Part shown: positions 54,701 through 62,922 of the stretch, one piece after another
Position numbering within the stretch: the stretch's first letter is position 1
Layout: every line of letters begins with the position of its first letter
NCBI RefSeq assembly: GCF_028745505.1
Contig: NZ_JAQZZL010000001.1
Coordinates: forward strand, 1,671,818-1,735,817
Direction of reading: 5' to 3'
Length of the DNA stretch: 64,000 nt
Source of the DNA: Lentisphaera marina
GTDB taxonomy: Bacteria; Verrucomicrobiota; Lentisphaeria; Lentisphaerales; Lentisphaeraceae
The notes under the pieces: model-generated
Databases searched by the model: none
Told to the model about the DNA's origin: nothing
What the model saw: only the letters and a program-made list of their open reading frames with translations
Position numbers and translations under genes: made by a program

Positions 54701-54960
54701 AAGACGGGCCACTTCAAGGCACATTCGTCATTGCTTTTGTAGAAAATTGGAAACGCTGTAATTCATCTTGTAAGGATCTACTTGGGCTCTTTGAGATGCG
54801 CATAGGTTTCTGTATGAATGAAGATGATGCGGGCTCATTTGTTAGTGGATCAATAGGAAAACTTAAAGGTCTTGAAAAAGACAACCGTGCTATATTTAGC
54901 AACCGCTTGACAAATCAATTGAATTGGTTTAGACCATATATAAATAGAGGGATCTCATGA
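51757..54960 (+). CDS. FtsK/SpoIIIE (EssC-like) ATPase with N-terminal coiled coil
   Basis: The protein has 1,067 residues from the ATG at 51757, preferred over a TTG 6 bp upstream because of spacing from the AGGATGAG ribosome site. Residues about 10-230 are a long coiled coil. The FtsK/SpoIIIE domain has Walker A LLAGRSGSGKSNLLH near 566, Walker B RILLIIDEFQILF near 670 and sensor MLATQTLKG. The last 230 residues resemble a second, degenerate ATPase unit ('RIVIIDGLESI', no Walker A), as in EssC/EccC proteins with several modules. Such ATPases move proteins or DNA. No transmembrane segment is evident, which argues against a classical membrane translocase. It overlaps the next gene by 4 bp. 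Confidence 0.88.
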   Translation: MSSSQNKNELMTKRLFDAIGALNKTILKKEGVYSQLQTELKQSEQDCDKTVGTLRSVSDSAERGELVTLRDKEIGLQKDLQSVHNEIRSIEDHLKQIEKAISDLATDKDRIDREIKERSILISIVKYVFGDAEREESGRIQREIQKNEIGKDDLVKTRAKLSSRHNDLQNRQNNLKVELSSIQTKIKRLDDSKLLGARKRNAALNAHKSKKEQIRERKHRVHEEFEKEWVSALKNLDNLCKKIRRRQPHLNELISDNINTGIHFPDAMAFGRMSLSYQNWKGYIPRLIPFPFKKSLWLPDLITGQGLIHQLILRLLHCMPVGNVEITAADPLRLGTSLAPFRSLLKVKQLFPEQRLLTRSDELENTLARLTDYVEDLLQNKFKGEIKSWSAYNEANSSNPIPYKLLLIFGVPEQLTDKSIWYLGRLLEHGPICGVLPVLTFDESRLVDRKFIGLRTAIDKHSKRMDSIVPAEVLAKYVTEINVVEEQEFWPGDFELTEFLASISERYEQSTKFSKSLTDLWSDSDYLGDDTVQGIQVPIGWTEGGELVPFSIGGVNTEHHVLLAGRSGSGKSNLLHVMIHSLCHSYSPSELNIYMLDYKEGVEFNTYASPPLLQAKLVATESDPEYGVTVLAHLTDELEKRAQEFKDRSVRDFYEYRESSAAELPRILLIIDEFQILFSEGRQVAEPAEKMLTQLLRQGRSHGIHVMLATQTLKGIQSLSMGQLISQIGCRIALTCSEEDSAMILGNSNWEAAKLSLPNKEEGFGEAIINNSNGAKSANIRFLIPFANRELCKDHITKITQIADQRGYCNSTRVFNGSRLPEMPGAEWFKLRNNETVELYLGESLSYEAEPLSLNLVNRHASNLLISGFNDTIHDGIFASILQSLKAENGIDEIIYFNGRSVVPVGASKYFDGSGEKSLSNYESISELNLAEISRELQGTKRIVIIDGLESIKEFHSGPTSFRSVKKDEPPSYQESLKQILEDGPLQGTFVIAFVENWKRCNSSCKDLLGLFEMRIGFCMNEDDAGSFVSGSIGKLKGLEKDNRAIFSNRLTNQLNWFRPYINRGIS

Positions 54961-56735
54961 AAAAATATTTAATGACTTGGTATGGAATGACGGATTTTAG
55001 ATCGTCGCTTAATTTTGAAGAAAGTGAAGGCCCTGTTCTCGGAGCCTTACGGGCTGAAGATTATACAGATGTACTTGTATTGGCATATACGGACAAAGAG
55101 AAAACTTCTTTAAATTCAAGTGTCTTTCAAGAGAAATCTAATTCTCTAAATACAGAATCTTTAGAAGAACAAAGAGAGTTTGTCAATTCAAATTGTAATA
55201 CACCCGCTGCTCATGAACACTTTAAAAATTGGGTTGAAGAAAAACTTGCTGAAGCTGGGAAGCATACAAAGGTTCATTTTCACCCCATAGCATTAAAAGA
55301 GCTTAATGATACAGAGCGAATCTATGAGGCAGCAACAAGAGCACTTAATGCTGTTGCAAAATCAGCAGGAGATAAGCAAGTAAGCCTTTATTTAAGTCCC
55401 GGCACTCCTGTTATGGCTTTTGTATGGGCTTTCGCAGCCCTTCGATATCCGACATTAAAAAAGCGGCTGATAGCATCGTCTCAGCCAGGAAAACCTCCGC
55501 AAAGAATTGTCCTGCCAAACGAATGGCTCGAATGGCACGGGAGACAGATTAGTTCAAATAATTCGGACTCTGATCAATATGATGTTATTTTTCATCTCTT
55601 CGGTGAACAACGAATGCCGAGTCTGCTTGGAATAATACAGTTTTCAAGTAGAAAACATATATTTGTGAACTCTGAACATTTTCCGGCAGATGTTATGAAA
55701 CAATTTATTGGTGAAGCAGAATTCGGTGAAGTGGAGGTCGATCCATATGACCCAGAAAATGTTCGAACCTCAATTTTGAATCAAATTTCAAAAATGCCTT
55801 CTAATAAAAAGATAGGATTCAACTTAACAGGCGGGACTAAATTAATGTATGCGGGATCCCTTGCCGCATGTCGGAAGGTCAATGCAACGCCATTTTATTT
55901 TAACAGTCGTAATAACCAAGTAGTTTATCTGGATGACTTTAAAACTGTAAACACAAAATTGATTTCATCGGTGGAGACATTTGTCCAGTTAAATGGGAAT
56001 AATTTATTTATTTCTAAAGCGGGTCATTGGGAAGATATTAAAGGTATAGATAATCCAACGAGACTATCAATGACAAAACAACTGTGGAATCATCGTTCAA
56101 CTATTGCAAGCTTATATAGGAAGTTAGTGCCTTTTAACGATGATCCAGGACGTAATTTTCAATTTAATAATAAGAATATTTTTGTTTCATTAAAAGAGGG
56201 TCACAAAGCAGAAATAACTATTAAGAATAGAGCAGGGAAAGAGAGCACGTTCCGTTTTAAAGAATGGCCAGATTTCGCTAGGTACCTTACTGGTGGCTGG
56301 TTTGAAGAGTATACCTACATGAAGCTAAAACCTCTCGCCGATGCCGGTTTGATTAGGGATATGCGAATAGGGATGGAAATATCATTTAAAGAAGAAAACA
56401 AGCAAAACAATTCATCAAGTTTAAATATGCAATTAAGTAATTTACTAGGGGATACTTATCAAGAGCTAGATATTAGCTTTACGGATGGGAAACGGCTTTA
56501 TGTGATAGAATGTAAAGCAGGCTCAGTAAAGGGTGAATTCGTTCGCAAACTGGAATCAATTACACGATATTTTGGAGGTATAGAAGGGCGTGGAGTTCTC
56601 GCATGTTGTTTTCCTCCTAAAAGTTCTGTTGTTAAGCAGAAAGCAGCAGAAGCTAGGAATGTAAAACTTATGTCGGGGGCAAATTTGTTTGATGAATTGG
56701 AGGCATTCGTTTATAAGTTAGTAGACCAGCCATGA
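54957..56735 (+). CDS. Tandem-CARF PD-(D/E)XK nuclease (Card1/DUF1887-like) with RtcR-type N-terminal CARF
   Basis: The protein has 592 residues. Residues 1-195 form a CARF domain of the same kind as the regulator at 35740: TWYGMTDFRSS at 7-17 and LYLSPGTPVMAFVWA at 144-158. Residues 205-340 form a second CARF of DUF1887 type with FNLTGGTKLMYAG (288-300). Residues about 440-592 are a PD-(D/E)XK nuclease: Glu450/451 in GGWFEEYTY, Asp505 in ELDISF, and Glu518 and Lys520 in YVIECKAG. Card1/Can2 nucleases are switched on by cyclic oligoadenylates and nick DNA or cut RNA. No type III CRISPR gene is nearby. Overlaps of 4 bp on both sides place it firmly in the operon. Confidence 0.88.
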   Translation: MKKYLMTWYGMTDFRSSLNFEESEGPVLGALRAEDYTDVLVLAYTDKEKTSLNSSVFQEKSNSLNTESLEEQREFVNSNCNTPAAHEHFKNWVEEKLAEAGKHTKVHFHPIALKELNDTERIYEAATRALNAVAKSAGDKQVSLYLSPGTPVMAFVWAFAALRYPTLKKRLIASSQPGKPPQRIVLPNEWLEWHGRQISSNNSDSDQYDVIFHLFGEQRMPSLLGIIQFSSRKHIFVNSEHFPADVMKQFIGEAEFGEVEVDPYDPENVRTSILNQISKMPSNKKIGFNLTGGTKLMYAGSLAACRKVNATPFYFNSRNNQVVYLDDFKTVNTKLISSVETFVQLNGNNLFISKAGHWEDIKGIDNPTRLSMTKQLWNHRSTIASLYRKLVPFNDDPGRNFQFNNKNIFVSLKEGHKAEITIKNRAGKESTFRFKEWPDFARYLTGGWFEEYTYMKLKPLADAGLIRDMRIGMEISFKEENKQNNSSSLNMQLSNLLGDTYQELDISFTDGKRLYVIECKAGSVKGEFVRKLESITRYFGGIEGRGVLACCFPPKSSVVKQKAAEARNVKLMSGANLFDELEAFVYKLVDQP

Positions 56736-57319
56736 AGCATACTCTTTATATCGTTGTGGATACTTCTGGCAGTATGCATGAGATGGGTAAAATTCATCTT
56801 CAGAAGAATTTGTGCCGAACTGTGACTCAGCTGAAGTTGATTGATAAAGATAAGTACTTAGACTCAGATTTTCATTTTTATCAATGGTCACAGAATGTTA
56901 CCGAAATAACTTTGCAAAATAACGGGGATATACCTGCGTTAAATGCTAAAGGTTCCTCGAGGCTGTGTGTTCTCTCGGATTTTCTTTCCCAGCATCTGAA
57001 TGATACGGGGAGATCGATGGTTCTAATTCTATCTGACGGCAATTTTGCCAATTCAGACATCGTAAACTTTCAAAAACAATTGAGTATGTTTACTGATCTA
57101 CTCATCCGGACTGTTGCAGTTGGAGCTGATGCAGACCTGTTGAAATTGAAAAAAATTTCCTCTAACCATACGGTTTACCTTTCTGAGAATATCACATCAG
57201 CGATTGACGATATAAGTTTTGCTTCCGATGAACCCTTAGATGCGCCAGTATCCATATCCCAAATCCTACAATCCGCACCATCTGAAACAGAAGAATCAGA
57301 GGAGGATTGGGATGCTTGA
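56732..57319 (+). CDS. von Willebrand factor A protein of the TerY-P triad
   Basis: The protein has 195 residues. The MIDAS motif is DTSGS (9-13), with a later LILSDGNFAN. A threonine motif is less clear than in the 48848 protein. The C-terminus is an acidic tail (SAPSETEESEEDWDA). With the PP2C and kinase that follow it forms the vWA/PP2C/kinase set described in comparative genomics of tellurite-resistance-type systems (TerY-P triad). The role would be a phosphorylation-controlled interaction platform. The next gene begins inside its last codons. Confidence 0.88.
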   Translation: MKHTLYIVVDTSGSMHEMGKIHLQKNLCRTVTQLKLIDKDKYLDSDFHFYQWSQNVTEITLQNNGDIPALNAKGSSRLCVLSDFLSQHLNDTGRSMVLILSDGNFANSDIVNFQKQLSMFTDLLIRTVAVGADADLLKLKKISSNHTVYLSENITSAIDDISFASDEPLDAPVSISQILQSAPSETEESEEDWDA

Positions 57320-58040
57320 TCAACTCTGGAGTAGCTGGGGTGCCTCAGTAATCGGTCCCCTACATGTAAAAAGCGGGGTTGCCAACCAAGACTCTTGGAT
57401 GGCACGCAGATATAAATGGGGAAATGTTGTTGTTGTATCGGACGGGCTGGGCAGCAAGAAACATTCAGATCACGGTTCAAAAGCTGCTTGTCTTGCTGTG
57501 TTTGAGGCTGCTAAAAGTTACCAGAATACCCCAGATGCCAATATTACTGATATTTTAAGGATGATTCATGCAAATTGGCTTGTGAAAATAGCGCCGTATT
57601 CGTCCTCAGATTGTTCGGCTACTTGTCTTTTCTGCATACAAATCGAAAACATGATAACTTTAGGTCGCCTTGGTGATGGGATGATTGCAGCACTTGGAGA
57701 AACTGACGGAAGCTACCTTATCCTGAGTGATAACAAACAGGATTCCTTCTCAAATTTTACAAACAGCCTTCAGCAGGAGTTTAAGCCCGAGCAGTGGGAA
57801 ATCGAGACGATAGAAAGCGCGGCATGTAATGCAGTTGTGTTATGCACAGACGGTATATCCGATGATCTATTACCTGAAAAGCAAATGAGTTTTGCTCAGG
57901 AGCTTTACTCCTCTTATGCAGATCTGAAGTCGGCGGAAAGAATGAAGGATCTTAAACGCTGGCTCAAGGCATGGCCAGTTCCGGGGCATTCTGATGATAA
58001 GACGATTGCCTGTCTGTGTAAGAAAAGAGTGAATATATGA
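57312..58040 (+). CDS. PP2C-family serine/threonine phosphatase
   Basis: The protein has 242 residues from the ATG at 57312 (ribosome site GAGGAGGAT upstream); an in-frame ATG at 57240 would overlap the vWA gene by 80 bp and lacks a site. PP2C motifs are in order: NQDSW, VVVSDGLGS, SDCSATCLF, GRLGDGMIAAL, LCTDGISDDL and HSDDKTIACL. These give the metal-binding aspartates. It would reverse phosphorylation by the kinase encoded next, the two genes overlapping by 4 bp. Confidence 0.93.
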   Translation: MLDQLWSSWGASVIGPLHVKSGVANQDSWMARRYKWGNVVVVSDGLGSKKHSDHGSKAACLAVFEAAKSYQNTPDANITDILRMIHANWLVKIAPYSSSDCSATCLFCIQIENMITLGRLGDGMIAALGETDGSYLILSDNKQDSFSNFTNSLQQEFKPEQWEIETIESAACNAVVLCTDGISDDLLPEKQMSFAQELYSSYADLKSAERMKDLKRWLKAWPVPGHSDDKTIACLCKKRVNI

Positions 58041-59527
58041 AATACGATATTAAGCCCAAATATACGGATCAATACTTAAATGAGCACCTAAGTGGGGAGA
58101 AACTTGGAGATGGCGGCCAAGGAGTCGTTTTTAGAACAAAAGATCCGGATTTAGCGATAAAGTTATCGGCCAATGATGGTCAATTGATTGAAGATAAAGA
58201 TCAAATTGAGAAATTGCAGAGCAGTTTTAAGAGGCTAAGGATTTTCCCTTTAGATGGAGTGAAAATAGCAACTCCATTGGTGGTATTGAAGGATGCCCCC
58301 GGTTATGTAATGCAAGTCATGAGTGATATGGTTCCATTTAGTTCATTTCTTTTTGGTGAACAAAAAAGGGAACTGATAGAATCATACAAGATCCCCGAAT
58401 GGCTAGACGGTTGTGATCAAAGGTATGCCCAAGAGATTACACATTATCTCTATTCGGGGGGGCTCCGCAAGAGACTTAATGCCTTATACAAATGCTCGTG
58501 CATCCTCAGTCAAATTCATGGTCGTGGAATTGTCTATGGAGATATAAATCCAAATAATGAATTTGTTTTAAAAGATATTGATATGTCTGAGGTCTGGCTA
58601 ATCGATGCTGATAATCTTCGCTTTGAAACATCCAATGGTGGCTTGAGGATATATTTTCCTCGATTTGGAGCTCCTGAAATCGCTCAAGGAAAAGCAGGTG
58701 CATCGACACAGGGGGATTGCCATGCGTTTGCAGTTCTTGCATATATCATTTTAACAAACCTCCACCCATTTATTGGCGATATAGTTCTCAATGGTGATGA
58801 TTGGGCTGTAAGCGTAGATGAAAATGAAAACCTTGAAAGCCAGGCATATTTAGGGAGATTACCATGGATTGAAGATCAAAAAGATGATTCAAATCATAGA
58901 GAAAATGGTGGTCTCCGAGGCGCTCTAACTCTCACATCGCAATTAGATAAACTTTTTCAAGCTACATTTGGTCCGGGAAGAACATCACCATGGTTACGGC
59001 CGACTATCTATCATTGGCCTGAAGCTCTCGCCCAGGCAGCAGATATGACCGTCAAGTGCCCAGGTTGTGAGATGAGCTATTACTTTGATTTCATTCACCC
59101 GGAAACAGAGGATCACAATTGCCCTTACTGTAAAACGCAGAGACCGCAGGTGCTCATCCTTGAGTCTTACCGATGGAATGGGGCTGACAAGCCCTTACAA
59201 TCGTCATCCTGGCGGTATGTACGCGAGATAACTCAGGACTCCGAACTCACTATACCCAGGCGAGTTTTTGATGAGTTTGCAATACTTGATTCGGATACAG
59301 CAGAAGTGCTTATCTCTTCGAGTAAGGATGATATTCTGATTAAAAAATCAGAACATGGCAAAGCTGATTTGTCAATTGGGGCTGACTGTCAGCTGCAAAG
59401 TGGTTTTCAGAAGCTTTATTCACAAATGAAAATAGACCGGGCAACTACAGATGTTCAGTTCTGGGTATTTGCAGATTTGAATAGTCCGCGCTTGGTTAAA
59501 TGCATGATCAGCGGAGGTGACAAATGA
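58037..59527 (+). CDS. Serine/threonine kinase with zinc ribbon (TerY-P triad kinase)
   Basis: The protein has 496 residues. Gly-rich loop GDGGQGVVF (24-32), Lys42 in AIKLS, catalytic loop VYGDINPNNEF (Asp169), metal-binding DAD in place of DFG (190-192), and APE at 212-214 show a complete, slightly divergent eukaryotic-like kinase. A four-Cys zinc ribbon follows (Cys341, Cys344, Cys362, Cys365: CPGC and CPYC). The last 120 residues are of unknown type. HRD is replaced by YGD. It probably phosphorylates vWA or other operon proteins. Overlaps of 4 bp link it to the phosphatase and helicase genes. Confidence 0.92.
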   Translation: MKYDIKPKYTDQYLNEHLSGEKLGDGGQGVVFRTKDPDLAIKLSANDGQLIEDKDQIEKLQSSFKRLRIFPLDGVKIATPLVVLKDAPGYVMQVMSDMVPFSSFLFGEQKRELIESYKIPEWLDGCDQRYAQEITHYLYSGGLRKRLNALYKCSCILSQIHGRGIVYGDINPNNEFVLKDIDMSEVWLIDADNLRFETSNGGLRIYFPRFGAPEIAQGKAGASTQGDCHAFAVLAYIILTNLHPFIGDIVLNGDDWAVSVDENENLESQAYLGRLPWIEDQKDDSNHRENGGLRGALTLTSQLDKLFQATFGPGRTSPWLRPTIYHWPEALAQAADMTVKCPGCEMSYYFDFIHPETEDHNCPYCKTQRPQVLILESYRWNGADKPLQSSSWRYVREITQDSELTIPRRVFDEFAILDSDTAEVLISSSKDDILIKKSEHGKADLSIGADCQLQSGFQKLYSQMKIDRATTDVQFWVFADLNSPRLVKCMISGGDK

Positions 59528-62500
59528 GACTGAAAGATATAAATGCTGAAATCACCTTTGAACTATGGATGAAACCGGAGCTATCCGAGGAGAGTTTAAA
59601 CATAGGTATAGGGTATATCACACCCCACAGTATTGGACAAGCATATAGGTTAAGAATCGATGGCCAGCAATGGAATATACTACTTCGTAGCCCCTCGGCC
59701 GGTAAGGATCTAAATTTTCATCTTAAAAGAGGTTGTGCTCATCTTGCCGAGGTAATTCAGGTTGCCAAGGACGGCAGTGCGCTTGTAAAGGTCACCTTTT
59801 TCAATGGTGGAATCGTCGAGATTGGCGAGGTGGAAGTTGGTATTGATGAGCGCATAGAATCAACGGCTAAAAGAAATGGCATTCGATTCAATGGAACTGA
59901 AGAGCTAGGGAGCGTATTAAACGATAAATGTAAAATCAGCGTTGGCGGTGAAGATTTCTTTCTTCTTATGAGTGGCCCATCCGCCAAGGCTGACTTTGAA
60001 GCGGATAGTTCCGAGGGTGAAGACTCGCCTGAGTCGGGGGCCGTTGTGCAGGAGAAATACCAGGAATTCTCTATCTATGGTGAGAGGGTTCGTATTCCTG
60101 TTGAAAGGCGTAATGTCGATAAATTTAAGGACATCTATTTTGCGACCAAAGCGGTTTTTAAGGATAGCCAGAAGAGTGAAGGATCATTGCGTCTGGCAAG
60201 GGGTGCTGTCCAGTTTTCTGACTATACCAAGACAGGTCGCATTCGTGCTTTAGCTGCAGGAGCGATGAGTCAGCTTACAAAGGAGGCCGGGAGTTACCTG
60301 AAACAGTGGGACGAGTACGGTGCAATTGAAGGTGAAATGCTACTGGCAAGGGCCAAAGCTGTTGGTCGAATAGATTTTCATGGCACAGAGCAGACATCAA
60401 AAGGAGTGAAGTTCTTTGTGCCGTCAATCCCGGATCAGCTTACCGAAGGTGATGAGATAGAGATCACCTCCGAGGAGCCTTTATATCTCCAGAACCCTGA
60501 TCTTACATGGGAAACCTACAGCAAAGCTCTGGAAGAAGAGTTTACATCCAAAAAGGATCAGAAGAAGAACGAAGCTGAAATGCCAGCTTCTGTTTATGCC
60601 CCGATCCTTAAACTTTCAAAAACCAGCATCGAATTGGATCTGCCGTCAATCCCATCTGGTCCAATGTTTTTGATTCTGTCCATAAATGGAGACAAAATTC
60701 AGATTGAAAGACGAATGCGGGCACGGTCAGCCATTCTGGAAGGACGCTGCGCTAACCCGCTTCTCGGCCTGCTGATTGAGGAAGGCGGAACGCTTCCGGA
60801 CATACAGCGCGTCACCAAACTAAAGCCTTTGACGTCTTTTGTGAGAAAGAAAATTTTCAATCATGATCCAACTCCTAAACAGATAGAGGCTATCGATGTC
60901 GCCTTAAACACTCCGGATATAGCTCTTATTCAAGGGCCACCGGGAACAGGGAAAACAACTGTTGTTACAGCTATTCTTGAAAGGTTAAATAAGGAATATG
61001 ACAAAACCAAGTCGGTAAAAGGTCAGATACTTGTTTCCGGTTTTCAGCATGATGCCGTTGAGAATATTGTTGCGAGGTTGAGTGTTAATGCACTTCCAGC
61101 AATTAAGTTCGGTAGAAGGTCTGCTGATTCGGAATTTACGGAAGATGCCGTCACTGAAAAAATAAAAAAATGGTGTTCCAGTGTCGCTGAGAATATTAGA
61201 AACAAAAATCCTCAAATTGCTCAGACTGAAGATCAGGTAAGACTGGCAGAGATGTTTATCACATATTCATTGTGTCCCTCGCAAAATAACACAGTCAGTT
61301 TAATGAAGCGTATTTTGGATTTACCAAGAGACGTGATTTCTGAGGATATTATTAGTGAGTCTGAAGAAATTATTAATTCTCTGCAAACGGAACTGAAGTC
61401 GACTGATCCTTCAACCTTACGCCTTGTTAGAGCTCTGCGTGTCAGTGAAGTCGCCTTTGCTGATGATGGTACTGCAAGAGCTAGAGATTTACTGGATAAA
61501 ATTGAAGACGAATCTGCAACTCTTGATTTAAGTTTTCTTGAAAAGGCGGCCCGTTGGCGCAGTGGTAAGCCACTGAATTTTCTTTCAGAACTCAGAAAGC
61601 TGAAAGAATTGCTACTCTATAAATATCTGCCGGCACCTGATTTCAGGACAGAAAAACCAAGAGAGGATGTTTTGAGATTAGTTGCAACGGTATCTCAGCT
61701 TCTGGAGGAAAAACTCAATTTAACTAATAAACGGGATGCAACTTTGGCTGAGTTTTTACATGAGCTTGATGACAACCGTGATGGTGTTCGTGAAGCCATA
61801 GAGGACTACAACTTTGTTTATGCTGCAACCACTCAACAGGCAGTTGGGAAAGACATCATCCGCTCAAAGAATAAAAATGTTCGATATGATCAGCGAACGG
61901 AATTGATTAAGTACGATACGGTGATCATAGATGAGGCTGCTAGAACCAGCCCGAGAGATCTGCTTATCCCAATGTCTCAGGCAGAAAAAAGAATAATTCT
62001 TGTCGGAGATCACCGGCAGTTACCTCATATAGTCAATGAAGATATAGTGAGAACTGTTGAAGAGAAACTTGGAGATAAGGGCAAAATAGAGTCAGACTAT
62101 GTTCGGGAGAGCATGTTTTCCTATTTGAAATCTCGTCTTTTGAAACTTGACCAGGAACAAGGATATACGCGTGGTAGGGTTGTAACTCTGGATGCTCAAT
62201 ACCGAACACACCAGCTGTTGGGAGATTTTGCCAGTGATAATTTCTATGACAAGTATGGCGAAAGCTACATCTCTCCCCTTGATGAGGAATACTTCAATCA
62301 GAAATTAACAGGGATTGAAAATAAAGCTGCAGTTTGGATAGATATTCAGAATAACAAGGGTAGAGAGCACCGTCTCGAAAGTGGAAGTCGAAAACGAGAT
62401 GTAGAGGCTCAGGTTATAGCAGAGCACGTGAACAAATGGATTGGCTCTGAAGAAGGTAAAGTCCTTAGCTTTGGTGTAATAAGTTTTTATAAGGCCCAGG

Positions 62501-62922
62501 TGTATGCTGTTTATGAAGCTCTACAAACGTTTGGTGTCACGGAACGGGCTCAGGATGGGACATGGCAGATATGTCAAGAATACCGCTTCCTTGAAAATGG
62601 CGAAGAGAGACTTCGTATTGGTACGGTTGATGCCTTCCAGGGCATGGAATTCGATATTGTCTTTCTGTCCATGGTGAGGTCTCAAGATAATGAACGACTA
62701 GAGAATTGGATTAAGCAAGAGGAAGATTATGAGAAAGTAAAGCGTGGCGTTTTTGGTCACCTCATGTCAGAAAACCGTCTATGTGTGAGTATGAGTCGCC
62801 AGAAGAAGGTCTTAGCCATTGTGGGAGATGGCGCCCTTGCAAATAGTCAGATCGCTGTGGATTCAGTTCCGGCTCTAAAAAAATTCTATGAGTTGTGCGA
62901 TGAACAGGGGGTGATTTTATGA
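59524..62922 (+). CDS. SF1 Upf1/Dna2-like helicase with unique N-terminal region
   Basis: The protein has 1,132 residues. The first 450 contain beta-rich segments with no known motif and 'SIPSGPMFLILSINGDKI'. The helicase core starts with QIEAIDVALNTPDIALIQGPPGTGKTT (Walker A near 472), then IDEAARTSPRDLL (motif II near 802), ILVGDHRQLPHIV (motif III), LDAQYRTH, RIGTVDAFQGMEFDIVFLS (motif V) and NRLCVSMSRQKK (motif VI near 1085). A helical insertion of roughly 280 residues separates motifs Ia and II. This belongs to the Upf1-like family that unwinds DNA or RNA 5' to 3'. It is coupled by 4-bp overlaps to the kinase and the next gene. Confidence 0.9.
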   Translation: MRLKDINAEITFELWMKPELSEESLNIGIGYITPHSIGQAYRLRIDGQQWNILLRSPSAGKDLNFHLKRGCAHLAEVIQVAKDGSALVKVTFFNGGIVEIGEVEVGIDERIESTAKRNGIRFNGTEELGSVLNDKCKISVGGEDFFLLMSGPSAKADFEADSSEGEDSPESGAVVQEKYQEFSIYGERVRIPVERRNVDKFKDIYFATKAVFKDSQKSEGSLRLARGAVQFSDYTKTGRIRALAAGAMSQLTKEAGSYLKQWDEYGAIEGEMLLARAKAVGRIDFHGTEQTSKGVKFFVPSIPDQLTEGDEIEITSEEPLYLQNPDLTWETYSKALEEEFTSKKDQKKNEAEMPASVYAPILKLSKTSIELDLPSIPSGPMFLILSINGDKIQIERRMRARSAILEGRCANPLLGLLIEEGGTLPDIQRVTKLKPLTSFVRKKIFNHDPTPKQIEAIDVALNTPDIALIQGPPGTGKTTVVTAILERLNKEYDKTKSVKGQILVSGFQHDAVENIVARLSVNALPAIKFGRRSADSEFTEDAVTEKIKKWCSSVAENIRNKNPQIAQTEDQVRLAEMFITYSLCPSQNNTVSLMKRILDLPRDVISEDIISESEEIINSLQTELKSTDPSTLRLVRALRVSEVAFADDGTARARDLLDKIEDESATLDLSFLEKAARWRSGKPLNFLSELRKLKELLLYKYLPAPDFRTEKPREDVLRLVATVSQLLEEKLNLTNKRDATLAEFLHELDDNRDGVREAIEDYNFVYAATTQQAVGKDIIRSKNKNVRYDQRTELIKYDTVIIDEAARTSPRDLLIPMSQAEKRIILVGDHRQLPHIVNEDIVRTVEEKLGDKGKIESDYVRESMFSYLKSRLLKLDQEQGYTRGRVVTLDAQYRTHQLLGDFASDNFYDKYGESYISPLDEEYFNQKLTGIENKAAVWIDIQNNKGREHRLESGSRKRDVEAQVIAEHVNKWIGSEEGKVLSFGVISFYKAQVYAVYEALQTFGVTERAQDGTWQICQEYRFLENGEERLRIGTVDAFQGMEFDIVFLSMVRSQDNERLENWIKQEEDYEKVKRGVFGHLMSENRLCVSMSRQKKVLAIVGDGALANSQIAVDSVPALKKFYELCDEQGVIL

